Source: Lates calcarifer (Eukaryota; Chordata; Actinopteri; Centropomidae). Taken from it: a stretch of 64,000 nt of DNA. Both the position numbers and the translations under genes were made by a program. The notes beneath the pieces are model-generated. The model did not search any database. It saw only the letters and a list, made by a program, of their open reading frames with translations, and was not told the origin of the DNA. Below, in pieces: positions 33,902 through 47,049 of the stretch. Each line of letters begins with the position of its first letter. Position 1 is the first letter of the stretch. The stretch spans positions 1,730,008-1,794,007 of the forward strand of contig NC_066844.1 in NCBI RefSeq assembly GCF_001640805.2, given 5' to 3'.

Positions 33902-35498
33902 CCTGAGGAGACAGAGACAGACGTTAAACAAACCAAGTTCCTGTTTCCAATTCAGTCAAATTCAGTACGATCAGATGATGAGGAATTCAGTCACATAAAT
34001 TCTGCCACCAGTTCCTGCAACCTGGTCTCCTGGAAATTACACCTGTGTAATGTAACTTAATTAGGAAAAATCTTAGTTGTAAGTGTTTGTAAATGTTAGG
34101 AGACAGGGTCCCAGTTCAGGCTGTTCACTCTTTATTCTGATATTTGTTGTTGACGAGAGCTGCTGCTGAAGCCAAGAGCGTAAAACTTCAATACTCTGTC
34201 GTGTGTTGTTGTTTTTTTATTTCTAACGTCATCGACTTTATTGTCCTGTTTCACCTTGTTGTTCGTGTTCACTTCTGCTCATCACACACATGCAAACACT
34301 TATATCAACAAGACCACCCTTACTCTCAGACAGTCCACAAACAGGAAACAGAGCACCAGCTTCTCTGGGAAACATTTTAAAAAAAGAAAACAGGAACATC
34401 TTGAAACAGACACACAAATATGTGCACACACTGGTGTACAGATGGAGGGCAGTTATATATTTGGAGTTATGAGTTTGGAGTTTGTGTGTAGCTCAAAGTT
34501 TTAATCTGAGGGTTGAAGGTGTTGCAGGTGTGGACTTTATCTTCACGATGATTTCAACATCTACCGCGTTTTTTTAAGAGTCTGAGATGATACAGGTTTC
34601 TTTAGGTTAACTGCCTCAAAAAGCTGCTAAATTAGAAATTTGATTCAGATAAAACAGGATTATTCTACAGGAAAGTAAAGCACAAAAGCATTCCTCCATG
34701 ACAGTTAGGAGAAAAGAAAAACAACCAAGTGTGGCACAGAGTAAAAAGGTCAGAGAAGAGCTGGTTTATACTGTAAATAAATCAGACCCTGTTTAGTTTT
34801 CATACACAGGTAAACAAGCTCCAGCTCCACAGAAAAATCCTGTGTGTTAGTGTGTGTGGCGCCCTCACACACACACACACACGGGACACACACACGCAGT
34901 CTGGATGCCATCTGCTCAGAGACTTTCATGTGGTTGCTGTGAACACAGAGTTTGGTTGAAGCTAAAACAACAACATCAGTCTTCTTGTTGTCTTCATGGT
35001 CATCAGCTGATTTCTTTTAAACGAGTTCAGTCTGATGTAACGAGGGGGAAAAGATTAATCACAGTCCAAACTTGTTCACTCAGCGTCTAATCCTTGCTGA
35101 CTGTTGATGATGTGTTGCTAAACATCACAAATGTGCAGAATTTCCTCCTGTTCTGTTTCCTTTTCTTGTTTAATTTTTGGTGATTTTCTTCAGGTTTTCA
35201 AGTTAAAAGCTGAGTTGGTGTGTATTCGTTGTGTGTATTTGTCGTCTTGCTAAAGGTCACTCGCCCGCTCCCTCAGGATTTGAGCCTGCTACTACTGGCT
35301 GCTACTATGGCTGAAAAGATGCCGCCAGTATAAGTAGTTCAGAGTAACCCAGTTAGGAGTCCTGACCCAGAATGTAAAACACACTCTGGTCCTGATGCCA
35401 AAACCAACACCGTCGCCAGGCAACCACACATAACACACGAAGGGATGGAGAAACCAGGTCTGAACCAAAGTTAGCCAAGTAAGCACTTCTACTGCTCC

Positions 35499-35520
35499 AC
35501 ACACACACACACACACACAC
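35499..35520. repeat. (CA)n microsatellite
   Basis: About 11 CA units, interrupted by nothing. Confidence 0.9.
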
Positions 35521-35789
35521 TTGGTTTCTTACTGCACAGTAGGTCAAGTAGTTTTAGTTTCATGGGGATAAACATATTTAAGTGTTATTATTTCAAAATC
35601 TTTCTTCATGGCAAACCTGAAGGTCAGAGAGTCTCATAAGAGTCTGTCGATTTAATTCTGTTGATTGTCAGTAGTCGTGGAAAACAGAGAGAGAAGATGA
35701 AGGACAGAGGATGGTGTCGTATCGTACGCTTCCCTTTGAGGGAAATTTATGATTTTGGGCAATAAAATTGACTTGACTGGACGTCTGTA

Positions 35790-35960
35790 TCAAAGCACAA
35801 TACTGAGGTACTTGTACTTTATCTGTATATTTCTACTCTACATTTAGTGCTTTTTACCCCACTACATTTATCTGACAGATACAGCACTGGTTCCTTTACA
35901 AAATTACTTGAAAAGATATAGTTATAAAATACAATGCATTATTAAAGATTAAACCAAACC
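35790..35960. repeat. TACTTTTACT-family repeat, partial
   Basis: GAGGTACTTGTACTTTATC and CCCCACTACATTTATCTGACA match the left part of the copy at 30290. The right part is absent. Confidence 0.6.
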
Positions 35961-36580
35961 TCCTTGGATGTATGTGACAACAGGAAGTTCTTTACCTGGA
36001 GAGATGCATTCATGTAGTTTGGAAAAGAATTTACATGAGTGGCTCTGGTAGGAGGAATACTGTGCCAGCTTTTTATAGAGAGATACTGTATATATGTAAA
36101 ACCATGACGAGTGTGTATTTCTTATTATAGCCTGATAAACAAATGCTGAGTACGAGTTTTAACCTCAGGGGATCAGCTTGGTCGTGTTTAGCCGAGAGCA
36201 TTCGTCCTGGCCGAACGCCACGTCGACCAGCTGTAACAAGTGATGTGAGGAATGTGATACACGTCAACTATCAAATAAGCATAAAGTCTATTTCTGCAGA
36301 CACCGATAACATCCATCTCCACCTGTCTGCTCCGTCAGTCTCAACATGTCAGCGCACAAAATCACCTGCAAGAAGCTTCAGCTGTTTCAGTCTATCCCAT
36401 CACATATTTGTCTTGTTTTACCCTCAGCACATGAGAATCATGTCTTCATAGCAGCAACAAAAACCTCTGAAAGTTTGAGTTTGCAGAAAGAAACTGAAAC
36501 TGCAGAACTTCAGAGTTATTGTGATGATTCACTGAGTTGTAACAGGGAGAATGAAGCCTCTGTCTGTCTCTTTGTTGTTA

Positions 36581-36966
36581 TTATCTCCCTGTAACTGAGT
36601 GACAGTCAGCAGCTTAAACTGCTGGAATCAGGCCCAGAGAGTTCAGAGTAAGGCTGAACTGTAGATCAGTTAAAAAGAGAAGTCATTAAAAACCAGCGTT
36701 CATCTCTGATATCCAGCCTGGAAACTGACGGAAATATCAAGAAGTAGAAACAGCGTTTGGTGTGTTTGTTACAGCCACAGCACTTCCTGCTCCAGAAGCT
36801 GGGGATCATGGGTAATATACACCACTCGGCTGTGTTTCAGAGATGAATAGGCTTTGTTTTCTGTACATGAAAACCTCTCAACCACTCAGGCTCTGAGAGA
36901 ATTAATTACCACTCGTGGCTGCAGGGGGCGCTGCCGCTCAGCAAAAATTACATTTTGTTGCTTTAA
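36581..36966 (+). repeat. Dispersed repeat family R (most complete copy)
   Basis: Begins TTATCTCCCTGTAACTGAGT and ends CAGCAAAAATTACATTTTGT with TGCTTTAAA. It matches 54124-54450 over most of its length, 29078-29222 in reverse, and 31896-31944 at its tail. It is non-coding and about 385 bases. Confidence 0.85.
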
Positions 36967-39357
36967 ATTCAAATTTTTGCGAGTTACACCTGCTTTACCC
37001 CCCACCCCCCCAAAAAACAACAGAGTGTCAGATTTTTCCGTAACTTTGTGTTTGCTCAGAGGAATTTGGGGGATTTCCTCTGATCCAGTGAATCACCACC
37101 ACATGTGGCCATGAAGCTGAGAGACTGACTGAGGGAGGGAGGAGAGTTGTGGTTGTTAGCGTGATAGTAAAGAATAAAAAAACACAAACAAAGCAGGAAA
37201 AATAATATTGATTGGACGTTGTGGATTGAGGAAAAGTAAAATTACAAGAAGGAGAGAAATAACTGAACATCTGTGGGAGAAAAAAATCAGGGAAACATTC
37301 ACACGAAATCCCCCCTAACAATGTTTAAAATCCTGACACACCCTCTACTCCTGTAAATGAGCTGTTTTAAAAGGAGGCTCAGGGTCACACACACATACAT
37401 GCACAGCTGACGTTGTTGGATGTTGACGAATACAGAGGCCTCAGCTGTTTACACTGAGACAGAGACGGTAGGAAAAAGAGAAATGGAGCAGAAACAGAGT
37501 GAGAATAACGTGGCTGCAGCGAGGGAGAGAAAGCAGGAATATGTGAGAGGGATGTCAGTGATAGAATCATTTATATTTTGAATCCTCTTCTGAAACATGA
37601 GCATCACACTTTGATATTTCTCTCAAAATGATTTCACTGAAGAAACTCCAGCTGCTTGAATTATAAATCACAGTGATCAAAAAGTGTTTTGTTCCAGAGA
37701 ATCACAAACATTTGTGAAACGAGAGCGACATCAGGTTCAGGTTCCACGATGTGCCTCGGTGTTTCACGTGACTTTGTTTAGGTTCAGTCCAAGTCTCAAG
37801 TCCATTCAGGAGAAGTTAAAGTCTGGTCTTTATACACAGATGGAAAGACCAGATCCAGGCCTTGGAATTAAGGCATTTTAGTTTGTGTCACTATGATAAA
37901 GTCCCTTTAAATTCCTGTGCAATGAGGGACAGTTATGAAATGTTCAAGCTGTGAAGCTTTGTAAGGTCTGACTTTGACAGATTTGAAGGCAACGTGAGGC
38001 CACTTTGGTCCAGACTGAAATGTCCTGACTACTGTTTGATCGTTTGGTGAGAAACTTGTTCAGGTGTTTGTGACAGAGGAGAAATCCTGATCTTTAACTT
38101 ACAGATGATCAGTACGGATGAATCCGAAACAATAGTTTTGCTAAGAACTGAAAACTTTTCCTTTTGCATTTTAAAAAAGTTCACGTGATAACATAACGCA
38201 GTAGCATGGAGCCGGACCTGTAGTTGGTGATGTAACTTGATGAATCTGTGATGGTAAGCGTGGTGTTTTCAGAAGATTACACTCTGGAGCTCAGTCTGTT
38301 GTAAGTCTGGTTAAACTCTGGTTGGACTCTGGTTTGTTTTTGGTGTGATTCATTTGGGCAGGTGTGAACACAGTAATCACCAAGAACAAGAGGAGATGTC
38401 CTTGGTCACATCCTGAACAAACTCTGGAGAACTTGATCCAAGTACCAGGTGTACTCTGCAAGCTTGTATCCAGGTGGATCCCTTCGTCTGACGGCAGCAG
38501 ATCTTCTTTGCAGAGTGTGAAGCAGTAAAGTGTTTTTATGACTTTTCCTCAGAGTGCATTCATTCTTTCTGCTGGTATAGTTTTGTCTGGTGTGTCGCCC
38601 AGATAGTTACCACAGTTATGAGCAAATGCCAATTCTAACGTTGCTCCATGTTGAATAACTCAGCAATGTTTCTCTCACAGTAGGCATACTGTACACTGAA
38701 CCAGTGTACAATTACTGTGTAATATGTAATCACAACCAGCAGAAACAATGGCCAAACCAAGGCTGCAAGAATAAGATCCAGTGGCATTGGTGAGAATAAA
38801 CCAGAGAAATCCTTTAACTTCTGGCCAGTAAAACAACGTCAGGCTCTGGGTTTTTGGTCTCGATTAAAACAAAGGAAACTTTCAGAGGTGATTCTGTGCA
38901 GTCAGCTGTTCCTGCAACCTCCACCTCTTTTCTTTCCAGTCATCTTTCAAACTACTAATCCTTTTCCTCTTCTTCTTCTTGTGCATGGGGAAGACTATTT
39001 GTATTCTTTGATATTTTGCTCATTTATTTTCTGATATTTTATAAGATCCTGCTGTTTTCATTCACACCGGCGCCCTGCCAGCTGATTTCACAGATGATTA
39101 ATTAGCTGCTGGTTGGCTGGAGGTGCGGAGGTCACCGGGTGCAGCCGGCGTAGCTTTTGGTTAGCTTCTCATTTCACCGTGATTGAAAACGACCGGGAAC
39201 AAGATGTGGAAAAAGAAATAGGAAAGTAAGCGTACTAATTACAGTTTTTACTGATGTACAGAACAGAAAATAAATAATATCTGGAATGTGATTCGAATGT
39301 GAAACAAGGAGGGGGAGGCACATTCCTCGAGTAATGAAGAATTCAGGGGGGGTGAAG

Positions 39358-39384
39358 TGTGTGTGTGTGTGTGTGTGTGTGTGT
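39358..39384. repeat. (GT)n microsatellite
   Basis: About 13 GT units. Further TG and CA tracts follow at 39537-39560 and 39641-39662, making a microsatellite-dense 300 bases. Confidence 0.9.
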
Positions 39385-39844
39385 TCACAGCGTTTTGAGG
39401 GGTGTCTGGAGGAAAGCTCGGGTGAGATCTGGTCTTAAAAAATTAGCCTTGACCTGTAAGTGATTTACGGGGTCCCATGTGGTGAAGAGGTGGGAGGTTG
39501 GGGCCTGTGAGTGTGAAAGAGTGTGTGTTTGTGTTTATGTGTGTGTGTGTGTGTGTGTGAGAGAGAGTCTGGTCCGGCCACAAAGCTGTTAGCATGCAGC
39601 AGACCCTCATGAGGGGCCCGTAAATCATCTGCTGTGGCAAACACACACACACACACACACACGAATACACACATTTGCACATAAGCGGACACACTTACAT
39701 GTTTGCATTCACACACAGACGCACACACACAGTTCAAGCCTCCATGTTGAAACACAAACAGAAGGAACTGATTTTCCTCCTTCCCCCTCTCTCTCTCTCT
39801 CTCTCCTGTCTTTTTGTGGGTGTGGTGTGACAGCCTGTTTTACA

Positions 39845-40080
39845 TGTGGGTTCTGCGGTCTCTCTGGTAATCACTCTCCTCCAGCTCGGCGTAATTAGCC
39901 TCATTTCTACTTCCACGTTCGCCCGGTTCTGGCTCTGTAATGATCAGTTCCTTCCCTCGGTCGCAGCCGGGGCCTCGGCCATCAAACAAACAGGTTTGTA
40001 CGTGATGGCGGACTTGAACCCTGGAAGCCTGGGAAATCCTGGAAAGTCAGGGGGCCTCGGTCACGCACGTTCAGTGATTT
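39845..40080. promoter_or_regulatory. Candidate conserved non-coding or regulatory island
   Basis: A GC- and CpG-richer island among CA repeats, containing GGCGTAATTAGCCTCATTTC (a TAATTA homeodomain core). No frame makes a recognisable protein. An adjacent island at 39060-39240 also has GATTAATTAGC. The regulatory role is a guess from composition. Confidence 0.25.
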
Positions 40081-41654
40081 AAGGGAGCATGTTGCATTCA
40101 CTGATTTTCTTTGCTGATCAATTACAGAGCATGTAGCTTCAACAGGAGGAGGTGGAAGGAATAAGTACATGTACAGAGGTTATTTACAGAACAATACATG
40201 TTTTTTATGATTAGTTTTTATCTGTGTCAGAACGAGTCAGGCTTCTTCAGTTGAATCTTATCAAACATTTTCTTAACTCAGAGAACAGAGAGCAGTAAAA
40301 TACAGAATGAAATTCATCCTCAACAAAAAACACATAAGTGTTGTTCTTCAGGTGTTTTTATATCTGCCCACCTCAGCTGCCACTGGTGACGTATGAGCAC
40401 ACAAAGATCTTTGAGTTCTCTTTAAATTACATCTCTTATGTTGTTTTGTAAAGTAATCGTCTTTAGACTTTCCTGTCTTGTGTATAAACTTTTAATAGTT
40501 TTTGTTTGACTGTATTTTAATTACACTGTAGATTTTTCATGAAGACGAAATTAAAATCAGCAAATATAAATGTAAATGTAGTTTACAGTGAATTTGGACA
40601 AAGGAAGAAGCTTTTTAATGTCATGACATGTTTTTACTGTTTACAGATTAATGGATAATAATGCAGCCTTCTTTAGTCTAAAACAGTTGGTTGTCTTTAT
40701 AAACTTGTGACATGGGTTTGTTCACAATTTAAGATCTTGATCTGAGAAGTAACAAGTAACTCCAGCTGTCGGTTTCATCTTCATAAACATTTTCCAGAAA
40801 GATCTGTAATAATTTATCCAACATGCTAATCTGATAATCACAGGGAGGAGCGATAGTTTAGTTTTAACCACAATAAAATGCTCTTTTACAGCATTAGTGT
40901 GGTGAAACAGAGCTATCATATTCTCCGTGTAATTAATAAAAGGTTGTCATATTTTATTGAAAAAAAAAATCTAACGCTTTAGTAAGTAAGTTATCAGCAA
41001 TGAGGCGATCTTCACTGTAAAACAGTCAGGGTTAGAAAAGCAGCCAGATAAATGTAGTGAAGTACAAGTAGCTCAAAATTCCACAGTACTGGAGTAAATG
41101 TACTTCTTGTTCCCCTCTTTGTTCCCCTCCTCTCATCCCTCCTGTAACTCTCTGTTTTTTGTCGTCTTGTGTACTTCCCATCTGCCCTCTTTTTTCATGC
41201 CCCCATCTTTCTCCTCCAGCCCTCTCTGGCTCAGGGAGCATCTGTGATCTCTAGGAGACAGCTTTAAATTACTCTAAACGCTCCTCTGGGACTTTGTCCA
41301 ATTTCCAAGTAAACACGATCCACAGAGCATCTTTTATCGAATTAAGACCAACAAACGAACAAATCTATCTCAGCTCAGAGTCGTGCCAGTGAAGTTATTG
41401 GCCATAAATCATTGGATCAAAGAGACAAGAGAAGGAAGAGAAGTGTGTGTGAGAGAGACGGAGGGGGTTTTTAATTATCTTCATTTAAATTAATACAGAA
41501 TGGATTCTTCCTAAATGTTTTTGTCCAGTTTTAGATCATTGCTGACACTATGTCAGGCTCAGTGCCAGCTCAAACAGGATTGGCTCATTGTGGAGAGGTC
41601 AGAGGTCACAGATGACTCATATCCTCCAGGGTGAAGAAATATGTGCTGTTCTGG

Positions 41655-41658
<4 letters not shown>

Positions 41659-41688
<30 letters not shown>
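41659..41688. repeat. (CA)n microsatellite
   Basis: About 15 CA units. Confidence 0.95.
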
Positions 41689-41692
<4 letters not shown>

Positions 41693-41784
41693 CTTTCATA
41701 CACAGTGTTTGCAGTCGTTCAGTTTATTGTGTTGTCAGTGTTTTTATTCGTCCATTTGAGGTTTAGAAAGTTTTTGTCAGTGAT

Positions 41785-42080
41785 GGAAAGTAACTAAATA
41801 CTTTTACTCCACTACATGTACTTTAAGGCTTTAGTTCCTCAGATGCCTTCCTGATGGTACTGATGACTGATAATAATCTAAACATCTACGTGACCATTGC
41901 ACGTTATTATTCTGAGATGGGACCTTATGCATCATGAACGCTTTGACTTTCGGTACTTAAAGTAAAGTTTGATGCTTTTGTGCTTTTAGTTTTGAATGCA
42001 GGACTTTAACTTGTAATAGAGTATTTCTACACTGTGATATTTCTAGTTTTACTTGAGTAAAACATCTGATACTTCTTTCA
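41785..42080. repeat. TACTTTTACT-family repeat with both ends
   Basis: Starts GTGATGGAAAGTAACTAAAT and ends TTTTACTTGAGTAAAACATC near a TACTTCTTTCATTACTG tail. Internal TAATAGAGTATTTCTACA matches the copy at 30740-30920. Confidence 0.65.
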
Positions 42081-43784
42081 TTACTGCCTAAAACAAAGTG
42101 AAGTGTTTTCAGATCTTCCACCCGCACACAGTCCGAACTGCAGCAAGAGCTGGTGTCCAACAATTTTCTAACTTTCCGACACCGACAATCTGACAAACAC
42201 ACCTGCTTCTTGCAGTGATTGGCCAAGTGTGTGAAGGTGAGAAATTACAGAGTACAGCTTCTTCATGCGTCACCATGACTGCCTCTAACATCGGACTGTC
42301 TGTTCATCTATGTAGCTTTTCACTCAGCCTGTGTTTGTGGCCATTTCAGTCTGGTATAAACACTTTAGGCGTCTTTCTTTATCACATCTTTTTTTAGTGT
42401 TGTTCCTCAGTTTGATTGGCTCTCGGAAAGAGACCTGTGCGGGATCATGATTATTTCCTCTGGAAATAATGTTTATCTACAAATAATTTCTATCAGCAAA
42501 TATAGTTTGAAACATAACAGAGCTCAAATGATTTTTATGATTAAGGACAAAACAGTGAAAAATCTCAACGCTGACTTGAAGCACAAGACAAGATGCATTG
42601 GTTTTTTCAGTGTTTGACCAAAACAACAAACCCTCCCTAACCTTTACCAAACGTTTACGTAGCCTAAACCTGACAAATAAATAGGACTCAGGACATGAAC
42701 CTCGCGCCCTGGTGTAAAGTCGCCCACTCAAACCACCTCCGTCATGAAAGAAACAAGAGCCAAAGCAGCTAGTAGTTTTTGAGAGAGAGATTTGGCTGTA
42801 AACACTAATGACGAGGGTGTGGACGGCCATGTTTCTTCTTCTTCATCCAGTTTAATGTTGCGTCACTGCCTTCTACTGTTTATCTTTGTACTTCTCACAG
42901 AGTATCATGGGTACGCCTCGGGGCCAAGTGTGATGCTGAAACGTTTGTGGGAGAGATGGGAGAGAGGATTAAATTATCACTCCACTATGAACTGGAACAC
43001 AATCAGAGGGTCAAAGGTCGAGGGCAAAGGGAAGGAATAAATACGTCTGTATAAATATACCGCACCTCACAGAGTCAGCGTGGTGTTTAGAGGTGAACTG
43101 AACCCCGAGATGCTCAGAAAGTGGCTGCAAGACAAAACAAACATCCAAGAGCAACGGATATGTAGCTGGTGATGACACATCGCAGTGATATGATCCAGTC
43201 TGACTGGTAACGTTCACTGATTTTGCCAAATCAGACCCTCGTGTCCTCACCACACACTGAGGTTTTGTTTTCAGGTCATTTGATCGATTGTTGTTCTAAA
43301 GTGAGCGAATTAGCGCTGAACTGGAGTCGTGTTAACACCAGCTTTCAGCAGTCCTCTCTGACAGTGTTTAGATTTAGTTAGGAGGGGGAAGAAGGGAGGG
43401 ATAGACAATAAGAGAGGGGGGATATGGGGGGCACAATCCTCAGGGTGATGGGAAAATCTGATAGAGAATATTTGAGGAATGTTTTGTCAGACCAGGGCAG
43501 TGAAAGAAGAGCTCACAACATGTCAGTGTTGAGTTACAAAAAGCAGTGATTCATAAGCCTCCAGTTGTTTTCCTGTGTCCCTGTGTGCAAATAAATGAAA
43601 TAAAGTGTAAACATGACAGTTTGCTCTTTTATTGGGGTTATGTGATGGACTGTTTCTAATGAGTCATCTTTATGCCTCGTTGTTGCTCGGGTTAAACAAA
43701 CAAGATGTAATTTGTGAGTTTTAGAGGACATAGCAGTGGATTTTGTTCCCTTCAGACAGAGCCATGCTAATTATTTTCCAGCAG

Positions 43785-43921
43785 TTTTACCGAGCAGAAC
43801 GCAGGAGCTGCTGGAATCCCACTGCCTCAACCGGTCAGTTTGTTTGTGTTATTGTGTGGTACTTTTATTAATGTAAACTAACAGCAGCAGATTAAGAACT
43901 CCTGCGTTCTGCTCGGTAAAA
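43785..43921. mobile_element. Foldback element with perfect 23-bp inverted repeats
   Basis: Arms 43785-43807 (TTTTACCGAGCAGAAC...) and 43899-43921 (...GTTCTGCTCGGTAAAA) are exact reverse complements around a 91-base spacer. Such arms are typical of a non-autonomous foldback/MITE family. A 33-base block just to the right, 43942-43974, is identical to 149-181. Confidence 0.75.
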
Positions 43922-45640
43922 TTCCTGTTTTTGTCAGTGGAGTCTGGTAGTGATATATAGTGATGTTTCTGGTTAAACAAAAAGACACTTATAATAACAA
44001 TCAGAGGCAAAAACAAGCACTTTAGTGGACGTACGCTGACGTGCACAATGTTAAACTAATGAAGGTCAGCACAGACATTTTCAAATTCTCAGCTGTTAAG
44101 TTGCTTTTTACGTACCTGCATGCAAAACACGCAAATATATCCAAAGTAGAAGTACTCATTATACAAGACGGCTCTTTACTGTGTTTTATTCCTATATCTT
44201 ATAGGTTATAGACTAATTTTAACTTCATCACATAATCTGATGTATGATGTAAACAATTATAAGATGAATTATAACGAATGAATAAAATAACACTGACAAC
44301 AGAGTGAGTTACTTAAATGAATAAAATGACCTACAACATGTTTACTTGCTTTAGGTAGAGCTAAACTTTGCTCTCAGTCTTCCCGACATTATTTCTGCTG
44401 TAATTAAATAAGATGTGAGACAGTGGCAGGCAAAAAGGGACAACTGTCAGTTCTTCCACAGGAAATAGTGTAAAAAAAAAAGATGTAGGTTAAAGGAGAG
44501 AGGAGAGAGACAGAGAGGAGTCGTCTTTTTCAGTTGTCATTTCTCTGGCTTCACATTTCAGCCGGTCATCACGTGTCTCCTCTCTCTTCTCCTTTTTCCA
44601 TTTTCTCAGATTTCTTTATCTCTGCCTGTCCTCCTCTCTCTACCCCCCGTCTCCATCACTCTGTTTGTCTCAGTCTCTTTTCTCTCTCTGTCGTCTGGCT
44701 CTTCTCCCCCCCATCTCTGCTCTCAGTTTTAACTCATTCTGCAGATCGCCCTCACTCGTCTCTCCCTGCCCATCGTTCACCTTCATCCCCCTCTCCCCGC
44801 TGTGTGTTGTGTTATGTGGCGATATCCAGGGTTCCTGTGTGTTTAGGCCGAGCCAGAGCAAAGATTAAAAGACTCTAAAGTAACATAATCTCTTAAATCT
44901 ATTGACATAAACTCTTTCACACACAGAGTACATCTCTATTTTCCTGAGGAGATACAAACATCTGGGCTCTTCACACACACACACACTCACCTCCTCTGGC
45001 TTCTCTATGTCCTCAAAAGATACAAACATCTGTACTTTCCAACACACACATACACAACCCCTGCGCAAACACTTAGATGTTCGCGTACACACTCATCTCC
45101 TTCCACGAAAGATGAAAAACATCTGCCTCCTCCAACACGCTCGTATGGATTCAGCGTGACCGTCTACATCTGTGTGTGCTGGCACTGTTGATGAGCGTAA
45201 TCCTTATCTGATTATGTTCATCAATAAACAGCTGAGTGAGGAGCTATGTGAGCAATGTCCATGATAACTAAAGCTTAAAATCCAGGCTGTTTGTGTTTAT
45301 GAGGTTTCATAAGAGCGAATTATGATGAACCCACACCAGAAGATAACTGGGCTGATTTTGGTCCCGACAGCCGCGGGGTTCTTCCAGATTCTAGACCCGA
45401 TTATCTGTCCAGATGATCCTGTGGTGTGAGGCGTTCACAGACATAATCTTAATGTTACCCGTTGGATCTGAGTCTCTCTAACTTGCTCCAACCAGAGCGA
45501 GCTGAGCGTTTGTTTGTATGATTAGAATATAAAAAATCAGTGTTAGGAACATCACATAAAACTGAAAGGAATCCGTCCTTAATCCCTAATTCTGCCCACT
45601 GAGCTTCACAGGAAACCAGCCACAAAGAAAAGTCACTCAC

Positions 45641-45672
45641 TTTGTCGTTGAGTTTTGTTCCGATGGAAACAT
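45641..45672 (-). CDS. ripor3: Candidate upstream coding exon of ripor3 (alternative start)
   Basis: On the minus strand a strong donor, AAA then GTGAGTGACT, follows 45641. Joined to the exon 1 acceptor (33902 side), the ATG at 45672 would stay in frame and add MFPSEQNSTTK before MSVKLRF. Even if untranslated, this could be the 5'UTR exon. No family member I recall starts this way, so treat it as an inference; the exon's 5' limit is unknown. Confidence 0.3.
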
Positions 45673-46299
45673 CAACAGCTGTGAAGTCGCCCTGTGTTCA
45701 GACTCTGCTGGCGTCACTTCATCTTCACACAACACTGATACAAAGAGAGAGAAAGATCATTCTGGTGAGTTTCTGCTGAAGAGAAAAGGATGAACATGAA
45801 ACCATTCTCATTCCCAAGTTGTCACTGGGTCACCCTTTAGCATCAGAGGTCCAATAGACTTCCATTATTCTCTGCTGCATTGAAAGTTGGTGCATGAGTC
45901 AAGCAGACATATACAGGGTGAGACCACAATATGGTTTTGAAGTCACAGTGAACTTTCTTACATATTAAACCGCAGCGCCATCTTTCCCTAACTGTAACCG
46001 AACCTGTTGTCTGAACCTAACCACAGACAGGATGTGAACCCTGGTCTGTGGTGTGACGGTTGTACACGTTGTATGACCGCCGACCACCGAACCACCTCTG
46101 GACGACTCCGCTGCTGTTACTAAATGTAGAGCTTCATTTCTCTATCCACTGAGAAATGATGCTGAAGTGGTTCATATAACAGGTTTCTGTCTGTGGCACT
46201 GATAAAAAAGTAACTAACAACTTTTATAAATATAACAGCGAAAACAAATTTACAACAGAAAGTTGACAAAAAGCATTCATTTGATGGGTAGTTTACAAA

Positions 46300-46515
46300 A
46301 CACGGGGTCGCACACTAATCAGGAGGTCGGTGGTTTGAACCCCAGCTCCTCCTGAAGTGTCCTTGGTCGAGATACTGAATCCCAAAGCTGCCTCTCATGA
46401 TGTACAGTTAGTGTGTACTTATGTTTAGAACAAGCTCCATATAAACGCATGTGAGTGGGTGGATGTGACCTGTGGTGTGAAGTGCTGACAGTCTGTGGAA
46501 ATGTTGGATTTAAAC
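46300..46515 (+). mobile_element. tRNA-derived SINE remnant
   Basis: A polymerase III B-box-like GGTTTGAACCC lies at 46332-46342, followed by the familiar fish SINE body GAAGTGTCCTTGGTCGAGAT, ACTGAATCCCAAAGCTGCC. The A box is degraded, so it is an old copy. Confidence 0.7.
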
Positions 46516-46519
46516 GTAT

Positions 46520-46645
46520 GTCTGTGTCGGTTCTCCGTCGTCCAGGTTTCATGTCTGAAAGGCTGAAATGAAGAAGCCTTTCAGAAGAGAGGTGAAACGT
46601 CTTCGAGAAACCTGAAAGAAGTCCAGTTGTCTTCAACTTTAACTC
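46520..46645 (+). repeat. Fish retroelement tail (GAGGTGAAACGTCTTCGAGAA)
   Basis: CGTCGTCCAGGTTTCATG followed by AGAGAGGTGAAACGTCTTCG and CTGAAAGAAGTCCAGTTG is a widespread fish repeat tail, probably from a Penelope-like or other retroelement. It directly abuts the SINE. Confidence 0.5.
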
Positions 46646-47049
46646 ATAAGATGAGCTGGATTTAAACGTTTTATCATCTCACACAGACAGTAGGAATCTC
46701 TGAGATCGGGAGAGTACAGTGAAGGATATAACCCACTTCCCTCTTAAGTCAAATCATCCAGAAACTGTGTATTATCATGTATGAGACTCACTCATTCACC
46801 ATCTATTCCTCTCTTTCTGTCTCGGCCTCAGTCTCTCTTCTGTCTTTTATTTTAACAGCTGAGAGGAAAGAAAGAGGGAATCCCTCCTTTTCTTTCTCTC
46901 CTCATCCATCTCATCCTCTGTTGTTTCTGTCTCAGATAGAGAGATCACCCAGTCTGTGCACCTCTCTCCATCACTCCTTCTCCCTCTCTCTCTCCTAATT
47001 TCTCTGGTCTGTTTCTGGGTATCTGTGGTTCTCTGTGATGTGAGTGACA

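Larger units (their letters stand above)
33902..45640. other. Long gene-poor stretch, possibly ripor3 5' intron
   Basis: If the candidate exon at 45641-45672 is real, this is an 11.7 kb intron. It holds repeat family R (36581), TACTTTTACT elements (35790, 41785), CA tracts (35499, 39358, 39641, 41659), a foldback element (43785) and two GC-richer islands (39060-39240, 39845-40080). I saw no supported coding exon. Confidence 0.55.

Noticed and set aside
39846..40082. 78-codon open frame on the plus strand in a GC-richer island
   Set aside because: No family match and no splice signals in phase; kept only as a regulatory candidate.
44534..44878. 114-codon Ser/Pro/Leu-rich frame
   Set aside because: A CT-rich low-complexity stretch that gives open frames by composition alone.
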